A DNA stretch of 30,897 nt from Erysipelotrichaceae bacterium (GTDB lineage Bacteria > Bacillota_I > Bacilli_A > Erysipelotrichales > Erysipelotrichaceae): positions 1 through 30,897 of the forward strand of contig JAHHRC010000007.1 in assembly GCA_020026035.1 (NCBI GenBank), given 5' to 3'. The notes under the pieces are model-generated. The model saw only the letters and a list, made by a program, of their open reading frames with translations. It did no database searches and had not been told where the DNA came from. The stretch's first letter is position 1. Every line of letters begins with the position of its first letter. A program made the translations under genes and the position numbers. Below, in pieces: positions 8,452-16,226 of this stretch.

Positions 8452-10071
8452 CTAGCTTTCTAACGCTTCATGAATCGTCTTACGAACTGCCCCATTCCCT
8501 AGAAGCATGCTTTCTAAATATTCACAAACCTTCTTTGCAAGTCCGACTTCGATTAAGTCCACTGCGAAGATCTTTTTATCTTTCAATACTGGTGAAAGGA
8601 TTTCTTCTAACTCACTCGCCTTTTTACCAGCAAGGTTTTGTACATATGGACAAACTGTTGTAAGAAGTGGATCATCACTCAACGTAAATGCATTTCCTGC
8701 ATCATCCACACCCATCAAGTATCTAAACCAACCGGCATATACAAGTGGGATGTATTTTAAATCTAAGACGTTCAAGTCTTCCCGATTCATATATCCTTGT
8801 ACCGTTCCACCGAAACGAACACCTAGCTTTTGTGATGTGTCCGTTGCAATACGTTGTGGAGTATCTGGCATAAATGGATTTGGGAAGCGAATGTTTACAA
8901 CCGTGTCGATAAAGTCCTTTGGATTCATAATCTTTGGATCTACAACAACTGGTAATCCTTCCACATAGCCAATCTTCTTGATGAGTCCTACTAAGTCTTC
9001 ATCTTCCATTTCCTTGGAAATTAACGTATGTCCAAGTAAGCAACCAAATACAGCTAACGTTGTATGCAGTGGATTCAAGCAAGTTCCAACCTTCATCTTT
9101 TCCACTTTTTCTACCGTTTCACGGTCGGTAAAGATAATTCCTGCCTTCGTTAGTACTTCCGGTTTTCCATTTGGGAAGGCATCTTCGATAATCAAGTATT
9201 CTGTTTCTTCGGCATTTACAAACGGAGCTACGTAGCTTCCTTTTGTCGTACAAATCGTTTCTAAGTCTTCAATGCCATCTTCTAACAAAATCTTTTCCAC
9301 AGACGCATCAGGGCGAGGCGTGATTTTATCAATCATGCTCCAAGGGAAGCTAACCTTGTTTACATCGTTGATATAGTCAATAAAGTCATGCCCAACAAAT
9401 CCGTTTTCTTCCCACTTAAGGGCAATCGTTTGAATTGCGGCTTTTAACTTATCTCCATTCTTTGAACAGTTATCCATACTTACCATGGCAATTGGTAACG
9501 CATTTGCTTGGAAACGTTCGTATAACAACGCTGTCACTTTCCCCATGTAGCTAATAACTTCTTGTGGTCCATTCTTGAAGTCTTCTGCAACATCCTTTAG
9601 TACTTCACCTTTACCATTCACAAGGCTGTAGCCCTTTTCTGTAATGGTGAACGATGCAAGTTGCAAGCTTTCTTTTTGGAAGATTTCCTTCAGACGTGCA
9701 TATTCTTTGTCATAGCTACGATCAAGTCGTAACGATTCAACCACTGATCCAACAACTGTCTTATCCACAGTTCCATCTTTTTTAAGTGTTACTGCAATGT
9801 GATAGTCATCGTGTGGTTGGTTCATCTTTTCAATAATTTCCACATCGTAACCTTCCGCAACAATCAAGCCACGATCCAACAATACTTCGTTCAATAAGTT
9901 TTGAACTGCGACTGCTTGGAAGGCACGGAAAATATTCCCTGGTCCAAAGTGAATCCACATCGGATTTTTCTTTGTGTGTTCCTTTACTTTTTCACGGTCA
10001 AACCTCGGTAAGTTGTAACCGCTTACATCAAACTCTAAAAAAATTTTTAGTCCTTCTTCGTTAATTTTCAT
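8452..10071 (-). CDS. uxuB: Fructuronate reductase (mannitol dehydrogenase family)
   Basis: 539-residue NAD-dependent polyol dehydrogenase-type reductase that converts fructuronate to mannonate. The nucleotide-binding region with IHFGPGNIFRAFQA (residues about 40-53) and the catalytic-domain segment containing KVGTCLNPLHTTLAVFGCLLG are typical of the mannitol/fructuronate/tagaturonate reductase family. The family includes mannitol dehydrogenase and tagaturonate reductase, but co-transcription with uxaC and uxuA makes fructuronate reductase the best reading. It is the first gene of the operon, with AAAGGT upstream of the ATG and a promoter in the 158-base gap shared with the divergent AraC-type regulator. 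Confidence 0.9.
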   Translation of the reverse strand: MKINEEGLKIFLEFDVSGYNLPRFDREKVKEHTKKNPMWIHFGPGNIFRAFQAVAVQNLLNEVLLDRGLIVAEGYDVEIIEKMNQPHDDYHIAVTLKKDGTVDKTVVGSVVESLRLDRSYDKEYARLKEIFQKESLQLASFTITEKGYSLVNGKGEVLKDVAEDFKNGPQEVISYMGKVTALLYERFQANALPIAMVSMDNCSKNGDKLKAAIQTIALKWEENGFVGHDFIDYINDVNKVSFPWSMIDKITPRPDASVEKILLEDGIEDLETICTTKGSYVAPFVNAEETEYLIIEDAFPNGKPEVLTKAGIIFTDRETVEKVEKMKVGTCLNPLHTTLAVFGCLLGHTLISKEMEDEDLVGLIKKIGYVEGLPVVVDPKIMNPKDFIDTVVNIRFPNPFMPDTPQRIATDTSQKLGVRFGGTVQGYMNREDLNVLDLKYIPLVYAGWFRYLMGVDDAGNAFTLSDDPLLTTVCPYVQNLAGKKASELEEILSPVLKDKKIFAVDLIEVGLAKKVCEYLESMLLGNGAVRKTIHEALES

Positions 10072-10122
10072 ACGTAATACCTTTCATTGTTTTTAACTAA
10101 ATTGATTTCAGTACCTGATTTC

Positions 10123-10179
10123 ATTCTAGAGAAAATCTACACATAAGCAATTGACATTATTGAGGTGCATATTGCAAAT
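10123..10179. promoter_or_regulatory. Divergent promoter region of the uronate operon and its AraC-type regulator
   Basis: For the operon (minus strand) TTGCTT at 10145-10150 and TAGAAT at 10123-10128 are 16 bases apart. For the regulator (plus strand) a perfect TTGACA lies at 10151-10156, directly adjoining the other -35, with only a weak -10 candidate (GCAAAT at 10174-10179). Abutting -35 elements would let one bound regulator affect both directions. Both assignments are by eye. Confidence 0.45.
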
Positions 10180-10229
10180 CTTGCGGTCTGCTGGTATCGT
10201 GGAATCATCAAAGAAAGGAGATCTTTGCC

Positions 10230-11126
10230 ATGAAGAAAACTTTAGAAACTGACTTTTACACCAAAGATTATTCCCTTAAAAACGGCTATAAACTCTATTT
10301 CCACAATGAACAAAACCCTCACCCAATCAAGCTTCACGCACACAAGTATTACGAAATCGTCTTCTTACAAGAAGGAAACATCTCTCTTGAAATAGACGGC
10401 ACAACCTACCCTGCATCACAGTACGATATGTTCCTAATCCCTCCACATACCAAACACCGTTCGATCCTTCACGACTTAACGCAACCCTACCAACGCTTTG
10501 TCTTTTGGATGAGCGAACAATACTTAGAACAACTCATCAACCAAGACGACAGCTTCCGCTACATCACAGAAAAAGCCATTCCAACCAATGGCTTGCAATA
10601 TCATTTATCAAAACTTGATTTCAACACCCTTGAATCTAAAATGATTCGCATCCTCGAGGAACAAAACCTCAACCGATACGGAAAAGCTCTTCAACTTGAT
10701 CTATTCATGAAAGATTTCTTCCTATCCATCAATCGGCTACTCTATGAAAAGATTGAACCAAATGAAGTCGAACAAGACTTACCACTTTACACCAATATCA
10801 TTTTGTTTATCGATGAACACCTAGATGAAGACCTTTCGTTAGACCGTCTCGCCAATGAGTTTTATGTATCGAAATACCACATCTCTCACCTATTCAAGGA
10901 AAACATCGGGATCACCGTTCTTCAATACATCACAAAAAAACGTTTGTACCACTGCCAACAAGCACTTTGTACAAACATAAACATCACAAACATCTATAAA
11001 TCCTTCGGGTTCAACACCTATACCTGCTTCTATCGTGCCTTCAAAAAAGAATTCGGCATGTCCCCACAGGAGTACCAAACAAGAACACTCACCCAAAACC
11101 AAGCAAACGAATTCACTTCATTCTAA
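10230..11126 (+). CDS. AraC-family transcriptional regulator
   Basis: 298-residue regulator with an N-terminal cupin sensor domain (about 10-110; HAHKYYEIVFLQEG holds the typical histidine-rich strand) and a C-terminal AraC/XylS double helix-turn-helix (about 192-285), including LDRLANEFYVSKYHISHLF and the signature FYRAFKKEFGMSPQEY. AAAGGAG lies 9 bases before the ATG. The gene is divergent from the seven-gene uronate operon and has its own terminator, so it is very likely the local activator or repressor responding to a glucuronide, glucuronate or pathway intermediate. The effector cannot be read from the sequence. Confidence 0.92.
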   Translation: MKKTLETDFYTKDYSLKNGYKLYFHNEQNPHPIKLHAHKYYEIVFLQEGNISLEIDGTTYPASQYDMFLIPPHTKHRSILHDLTQPYQRFVFWMSEQYLEQLINQDDSFRYITEKAIPTNGLQYHLSKLDFNTLESKMIRILEEQNLNRYGKALQLDLFMKDFFLSINRLLYEKIEPNEVEQDLPLYTNIILFIDEHLDEDLSLDRLANEFYVSKYHISHLFKENIGITVLQYITKKRLYHCQQALCTNINITNIYKSFGFNTYTCFYRAFKKEFGMSPQEYQTRTLTQNQANEFTSF

Positions 11127-11130
11127 ACCA

Positions 11131-11172
11131 AAAGAACATCTTTCCCGTCACTCGGGTACAGATGTTCTTTTT
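11131..11172. terminator. Terminator after the AraC gene, probably bidirectional
   Basis: An 11-base perfect outer stem (11131-11141 with 11160-11170) encloses an inner CCCG/CGGG stem (11144-11147, 11153-11156). A T-run follows on the plus strand (to 11172) and an A-run precedes it, so it can also end transcription arriving from the HNH gene on the minus strand. It marks the left boundary of the defence island. Confidence 0.85.
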
Positions 11173-11225
11173 CATGACTTCCCCATTAAAATTTAAAGAA
11201 ATTCACTTTTCCTAGTTCAAGTAAA

Positions 11226-11951
11226 CTAAGATTCATCCTCATACATCGCAAGCAGTTGTTCTAGCGATACACTTATCTTACAGGTCTTTAAGCGTTCTAT
11301 GCGTTTTGCATAGAGCTCTTTCACCTTCTCTTTCCCATCTTCCCCATAATGCAATTCTCTATGACAAGTTGGGCAAAGAGATACGATGTTCGCTTCAACA
11401 TCTAGACTATATGCAAAGTCCTTTTGGTACTTCAAAGGAATCAAGTGATGCCCTTCGGTATAGAATTCCTTGTTGCTTTTGCGAACAAATAATGTGTTTG
11501 AGCATGCTAGTTCACATTTAAACTCTGCAGCTTCTAATGCTCTTGCTAAAACAAGTGGGTCTCGTTGAACTTTCGTCTCATTTACAGTTAGGATCTGAGG
11601 CTTTTCAACCGGTCGATCTTTTCTATCGTCTGAAGTTAGATCAAATTCCTCATGATTCATCTCAATCACTTCACCCTTTTTGAAGCATCGATACATATCT
11701 TTCAACAATTCTTCTCGTCCTTGGCTAATGTAATAGGTCCAAAGTTCCACATATTCTTTCGAAGATTCATCTTGTTTCATGTTGGTTGCAGGATCTATGT
11801 TCCGACACTTCGCATATTCATAACGAAGTGTTTGCAGACTTATGTCTTTCTTAAAATATGTACGGTAATGCTTCGCAAAACGATCCATGTTATGCGTCTT
11901 ATCGAATTTATAAAATGCTAGGATTAATGTTTTCTCAAGATCATACATCAC
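11226..11951 (-). CDS. HNH endonuclease, last gene of the ParB/SNF2 defence-like operon
   Basis: 241-residue protein with a C-terminal HNH nuclease domain (about 140-205): zinc-binding pairs C146/C150 and C193/C196, and the catalytic HNH residues H169 (in GHHLIPL), N188 (in ANIVSLCPTC) and H197. All key residues are present, so the domain should be active and cut DNA with a beta-beta-alpha-metal site. The first 120 residues are not recognised; they are charged and mostly helical, with an acidic linker before the nuclease, and may bind a partner or DNA. It starts 7 bases after the Sau3AI C-domain gene, with a weak AGGTGA upstream, and ends the four-gene operon. In context it is the likely cleavage subunit. 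The HNH call is firm and the system role inferred. Confidence 0.88.
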   Translation of the reverse strand: MMYDLEKTLILAFYKFDKTHNMDRFAKHYRTYFKKDISLQTLRYEYAKCRNIDPATNMKQDESSKEYVELWTYYISQGREELLKDMYRCFKKGEVIEMNHEEFDLTSDDRKDRPVEKPQILTVNETKVQRDPLVLARALEAAEFKCELACSNTLFVRKSNKEFYTEGHHLIPLKYQKDFAYSLDVEANIVSLCPTCHRELHYGEDGKEKVKELYAKRIERLKTCKISVSLEQLLAMYEDES

Positions 11952-11958
11952 TGCAACA

Positions 11959-12657
11959 TCACCTACTCTTCTTTATAATTCTAGAAATATAATTGCGGTT
12001 CAACCAGAAACAATGTTTTGGATAGGCCGTTAATCCAGTCAGTTCATCGGCAACAGGCAATTCATATACATCATCGCGATTACGAGCATGCGGACGCACA
12101 TGCACATATGGATTCTCTGTAGAAGCTGGGAAGAAGGTAAAATATCGATCGTTTTGATCAATGTATTTTACAATCCTCCCTTGCTCGATGCATTCTTTCG
12201 TCTTCTCCCATGCCTTCTTCACATCGGTTTCTAATGCTTCTTCAGGCATTTTCCATACAACGATTCTTTGCAAGTAAGTTTCTTTCCCTCTTTGTTGATA
12301 AATGACAAAAAGAAATACCGTTTGCGTAAACATCTTTCTTAAATCGGAAGTTTCCCACTCTTGCATCACAAGTTCTTTGTACTTAAATGTTGGAAAAGAC
12401 ATTGATTCTTTCAATCTACCATACCGGTCTAGCTTAATCGTTTTTAGCTTCACAGATTGATAATCTAATTCAAGTTCTTCCGCTAGAATCCCTGAATGTT
12501 CTACAAGTTTGTTTGTAAGCAAATTCAAGTAGTTTTTCGCTTTCATTTCCAAATTATATTCTCTCATCAATGCCTCAACCGGACTCTCTTTGTACTTATC
12601 TACAAATACTTCCGCTTTCGCATTAAGGTCATTTAAAAATACATCTGATACTTGCAT
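11959..12657 (-). CDS. Stand-alone Sau3AI C-terminal (MutH-like, catalytically dead) domain protein
   Basis: 232-residue protein colinear with the C-terminal half of the two Sau3AI-type endonucleases in this window (residues about 265-494 of the 16227-17711 gene). Shared blocks are KTI.L....G.LKESMSF, VWKMPEE against FWNMPTK, VHVRPHARN against LHLRPHASH, and the ending CFWLNRNYISRIIK against SFWLNNTYIAKII. In full-length Sau3AI this half is a MutH-like fold without catalysis that binds GATC as an allosteric module. At the position of the MutH motif (D, E-x-K) this protein has D65, K70 and K72: the catalytic glutamate is a lysine, so it should recognise but not cut DNA. It lies 4 bases after the SNF2 gene and 7 before the HNH gene, suggesting it is the recognition subunit of that operon. 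Confidence 0.82.
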   Translation of the reverse strand: MQVSDVFLNDLNAKAEVFVDKYKESPVEALMREYNLEMKAKNYLNLLTNKLVEHSGILAEELELDYQSVKLKTIKLDRYGRLKESMSFPTFKYKELVMQEWETSDLRKMFTQTVFLFVIYQQRGKETYLQRIVVWKMPEEALETDVKKAWEKTKECIEQGRIVKYIDQNDRYFTFFPASTENPYVHVRPHARNRDDVYELPVADELTGLTAYPKHCFWLNRNYISRIIKKSR

Positions 12658-12661
12658 AAAA

Positions 12662-14641
12662 TCACCTCATATACGCAATATCAATATCTTCATCGGACAT
12701 GATACTACGATTTTCCATCTCTGAACCACCAATTTTCAAATCATCCGAATCAAGAATTTCTAACATACGCTTTTCTTTTTTTATTAGTCGCTCATAAATC
12801 GCTTCATCCACCGTTTCTTCATTTTCCAAGAAATAATAAGTGGCGGTTGTTCCTTCTGGCATGTTAATACGGTGAATTCTGTCTTTGGACTGAATGAATT
12901 GTGCCGCATTGAAATTCACATTCACATAAATCGCATGTTGACAGACCTTATGCAACGAAATCGATTCAGCAAGCGTCGACGGATTCGCAATCAGCACTTT
13001 ACTTTCACCACTTCTAAATCTAGCAATCGCATTCTGCCGTTCTTCACCAGTAACCTTGCCATTCACAATTTCAACATTCACACGCAATTTCGAAAGAATC
13101 ATATCCGCAAGTACTTCCATATTTGAAACAAACACATCCCAAATTAAAACTTGCTTGCCTTGTTCGATAAGCTTTCCACATAGTTCAACTGCCTTTAGAT
13201 TCTTACTTGTTTCGACTGTTCCACGACTATACATAGAGACGATATTTGCAATCGCAGAACCTAAAATTCGGTCGTTAATCTCTTTATCTGCTTTCGCTAA
13301 AAGATTGATATCTGATACATCCCCACCATAACTAAGTAAATACTCTTCTTTTAATTCATCCATCGAAGACACAATGCTATTTTTGAGTAACGATGGGTTC
13401 GCTGATATCTGCATTTTACGAATTAGTATCGCCTTCTTTAAATAGACGAGTAAATCCTCATCACAATCATCCGATACGGTTCTCGAAAAGGAATTTAGGC
13501 GTTCGTACAACTCATATTGGTGCGCATCCATTTCACATTTAACAACCTTAAATTCCGGCTGATCCAACTCCCCTATACTCACTAGATACTTTTTTGAAAT
13601 ACGTGAATAATACGGTTCAATCGCGTCCTTAATTCGGGCAATATCTCTTTCCGAAGCCCCTTTTGCCGTAAAGTTTTTAAGTTGCGAATACTTAAATGGC
13701 AAAATCGGAACGGATGGAGAAAAGATTTCGTATAAAGAGCTTAAATCTTCATAACCATTCGGCATTGGTGTCCCTGTCAGAATGATACGTGCACTTGCTT
13801 CTGCAGTGAAATCTAAAATTGATTTCGTAACTTCTGCGTTCGGATTTTTCACTTTATGTGCCTCATCAACAATTAACAGAACTTGACCTTTTGCTAAGAA
13901 CGTTCCCATTTCCTTCCGAATACGACGTAACTTCTCAAAGTTAATAAACGTAATCTCAGTATGATATTTTCTTGATGCACATAAATAGATTTTGCATTCT
14001 TCACTGCTTTCCGATGCCAAGTTTATAAAGGATGGTTCTTCATTAAAGCAAGTCACATATTCTTCAAACCAAGCATTATAAGCACTACCTGGTCCAATGA
14101 CTAAAATTCTATCAACGACTCCTTTATGCTTCAAATGTGCATATGCAGAATACGTAATAATTGTTTTACCAGCACCAGGCACAGAGAAATCAAATCCACC
14201 ATTCCCTAAACTCAACAAGTAAGCTGATTTATATTGATAATCTCGAAGCGTAATATTCAACACACTGTCACAGTAATCGCAGAAAGATTTGTAATCATCG
14301 TTGCTACAAGATGGGTTCGCTTTTAATTCGATCAATTGCTCACGAACAGAATCCCGTTCATCATCTTGTTTTTCCTTCTCCAACAGCAATTGCTCAATTT
14401 CATCGCAAAGCGTAAGTTCGATTCTATTCTTCTTCAAAAAAAAGACAAGTTTATTTAAATTAGCTGCTATCACATACTCATCAGAACTACGAAAACGAAT
14501 CGAAAACGTATTCGATTCGCGTTCGTATTCTATGTCTTTTAACCCATCTAGAAATAGGTTTGTTTTCATCAAAAAGCGATTTTTTACCGAATCCTCAAAT
14601 TCAAGTACATACGCTTCCGCGTGCTTCGTTAATTCTGCCAT
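12662..14641 (-). CDS. SNF2-type superfamily 2 helicase/DNA translocase
   Basis: 659-residue SF2 ATPase. Motif I is SVPGAGKT with K159; motif II is the DEAH box D259-E-A-H262; motif III is LTGTPMPN (288-295); the second RecA lobe (about 480-630) carries QSKDRIHRI (584-592) as motif VI. The DEAH-xxKNP continuation after motif II and the lobe arrangement match SNF2/Rad54-like translocases, which move along double-stranded DNA rather than unwind it. Residues 1-125 form an N-terminal extension with no recognised domain. The gene begins 4 bases after the ParB-like gene and ends 4 bases before the Sau3AI C-domain gene, so the products are almost certainly made together. DISARM also has an SNF2 helicase, but its other proteins are absent here. 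Confidence 0.88.
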   Translation of the reverse strand: MAELTKHAEAYVLEFEDSVKNRFLMKTNLFLDGLKDIEYERESNTFSIRFRSSDEYVIAANLNKLVFFLKKNRIELTLCDEIEQLLLEKEKQDDERDSVREQLIELKANPSCSNDDYKSFCDYCDSVLNITLRDYQYKSAYLLSLGNGGFDFSVPGAGKTIITYSAYAHLKHKGVVDRILVIGPGSAYNAWFEEYVTCFNEEPSFINLASESSEECKIYLCASRKYHTEITFINFEKLRRIRKEMGTFLAKGQVLLIVDEAHKVKNPNAEVTKSILDFTAEASARIILTGTPMPNGYEDLSSLYEIFSPSVPILPFKYSQLKNFTAKGASERDIARIKDAIEPYYSRISKKYLVSIGELDQPEFKVVKCEMDAHQYELYERLNSFSRTVSDDCDEDLLVYLKKAILIRKMQISANPSLLKNSIVSSMDELKEEYLLSYGGDVSDINLLAKADKEINDRILGSAIANIVSMYSRGTVETSKNLKAVELCGKLIEQGKQVLIWDVFVSNMEVLADMILSKLRVNVEIVNGKVTGEERQNAIARFRSGESKVLIANPSTLAESISLHKVCQHAIYVNVNFNAAQFIQSKDRIHRINMPEGTTATYYFLENEETVDEAIYERLIKKEKRMLEILDSDDLKIGGSEMENRSIMSDEDIDIAYMR

Positions 14642-14645
14642 AGCA

Positions 14646-15884
14646 TTACTTAACTCTCTTCAAAATCTCATAGATTTTGCTAGAAATGCCCTTTAACTCA
14701 GCAATGTCATCCACATTTAATTCACTCATTTCTTCGAGCAATTCAGCGATACGATCCACTTTACCATTCACTTCTAAAATCAATTTACTTACGTTCTTAT
14801 CATTCAAGGCAGAATTTAGATGGTTTCTTGCATCGTTAAGATTTCGTTCAAAACTTCCAGATCTCTTACCAAGCATTTTCCAGTCCTCTTCTGTCTCTGG
14901 ATCATTTTTATCGATGATGTTGTTGTGATGTTCAAGGAAATTATCCCAAACGTGTTTTTCAATGAAAACACCATCCGTTTTAGAAGGTTTCCCAACAAGT
15001 ATAGATCTATACTTTTTACCTTCAAATTTCGCTCTCATATAATCAAAACAAACCATTTTGAAATCAGCCACGTCTTCTTGGGTGTAATCCCATTGTGCCT
15101 CATAATCGCCTTGTTCCATCTTTTTAAACACTTTAATGGTATTTAAGAATTGGTCTTCTAAACCATCCAACAAGGTATAATGGTTCGGTTTTCCAATATG
15201 TTCAAGATACTTCACCATAAGATTATAGACCTCATGTTTATTTTCTACTTCTTTTTCGTTCTTTAATCCCATGTAATCTTTGATTTGCGTATAGTTGTAG
15301 CCTGCATTCAGTAAGTTATCCACCTTTATGTAAAGACAGATTCTGTTGTAGCTCACCTGCTGATCAGCCGCAATCTGAATCATGGTTTCTAACGCCATAA
15401 TTTCTTTTGGATCACAGTCTTCAGGTAATACAATCGCATTAAAGTATCTAAAATCTTCCACACTCTTGTTAAATTTCGCCGCTGCACCATTAAACAATTC
15501 TCTTAACAAAGTAGCACGTCTATTACCGTCAATAATAATTCCATCATTTGTAATTACTCCGTCAACCTGTTGCCCATTCATTGCTAAGTCTTTAAGTGTC
15601 TTCTTGTTTTCATTAGGATGTTCTGCATAAATCGTGCTATACAAGAAATCCACATCGACGTCATTATCTATACTCAATTTCTTGTCATGTTCCGATTCAT
15701 ATTCACGAATTTTCCACGAGATTCTATCATTCAATACGTTAGGCACCAATAAATCTAACGGAATACGATACACATTGAATTTTTGCCCTCTTCGTATTGG
15801 TAAAGTGATACCAGTTTTAATAATATTCCCATCATCTTCAACAATTTTCTTAATTGCCGATTTTGCATCTAATCTTGAAATCAT
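14646..15884 (-). CDS. ParB/Srx-domain protein, first gene of the defence-like operon
   Basis: 412-residue protein. Residues about 40-190 resemble the ParB/sulfiredoxin nucleotide-binding fold, with the hallmark VITNDGIIIDGNRRATLLREL region around D119-G-N-R-R123 (compare ParB GERRxRA and DndB DGQHR). The middle contains a helical DNA-binding-like segment (about 190-260), and the C-terminus ends in a probable coiled coil (about 370-412). The start at 15884 was chosen because GGGAGG lies 7 bases upstream; a longer frame to 15917 would place that signal inside the gene. There is no partner ParA, so chromosome or plasmid partition is unlikely. As first gene of the SNF2/HNH operon it may regulate or recruit the complex; the exact role is unknown. 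Confidence 0.75.
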   Translation of the reverse strand: MISRLDAKSAIKKIVEDDGNIIKTGITLPIRRGQKFNVYRIPLDLLVPNVLNDRISWKIREYESEHDKKLSIDNDVDVDFLYSTIYAEHPNENKKTLKDLAMNGQQVDGVITNDGIIIDGNRRATLLRELFNGAAAKFNKSVEDFRYFNAIVLPEDCDPKEIMALETMIQIAADQQVSYNRICLYIKVDNLLNAGYNYTQIKDYMGLKNEKEVENKHEVYNLMVKYLEHIGKPNHYTLLDGLEDQFLNTIKVFKKMEQGDYEAQWDYTQEDVADFKMVCFDYMRAKFEGKKYRSILVGKPSKTDGVFIEKHVWDNFLEHHNNIIDKNDPETEEDWKMLGKRSGSFERNLNDARNHLNSALNDKNVSKLILEVNGKVDRIAELLEEMSELNVDDIAELKGISSKIYEILKRVK

Positions 15885-16226
15885 GCTCAACCTCCCACAT
15901 CTTTTCGATAACCGCATTGTGTTTACACTTCAATATGCGAATATAACACCATACACAAACGGGTTATTATTCTATGATTTACCGATATTTATCTATATAT
16001 TTGGTCGAACAAATAGTAGCCCACGAATACAATAAAATCAATGTCATTTGTACAATAATCTAAGAAAATAGGCATTTTCTTTACGTTTTTTCGTACAAGA
16101 ATAATCACAAAATCATTCATAATAATCAACTAATTAATCATTTTCCTTGGTTATTAAGCCTTTTTTCGTAGTGGATCTTTTATCTCTCACGTGGTATAAT
16201 CCTTCTAGAACGTTAGGAGAAACCCC
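15885..16226. promoter_or_regulatory. AT-rich divergent control region between the two halves of the defence island
   Basis: No gene is seen in this 342-base region. It must hold the promoters of both the minus-strand ParB/SNF2 operon and the plus-strand Sau3AI system. A strong plus-strand promoter is at its right end. The minus-strand promoter is not clear; TATATT at 15940-15945 is one weak -10 candidate. An imperfect direct repeat occurs (GTACAATAATC at 16050-16060 and GTACAAGAATAATC at 16093-16106), and AATCA recurs four times between 16102 and 16140 at 8-13 base spacing. Confidence 0.4.
16172..16200 (+). promoter_or_regulatory. Promoter of the Sau3AI-type restriction-modification operon
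   Basis: A perfect extended -10 (TGGTATAAT, hexamer 16195-16200) is 20 bases before the AGGAGA ribosome binding site of the first endonuclease. The hexamer 17 bases upstream, TGGATC at 16172-16177, is a poor -35 but contains a GATC (16174-16177), the expected target of the encoded methyltransferase and endonuclease. Confidence 0.7.

Noticed and set aside
14646..15884. Plasmid or chromosome partition gene parB
   Set aside because: No ParA ATPase and no parS-like palindromes nearby; the gene is tightly linked to a helicase and nucleases.
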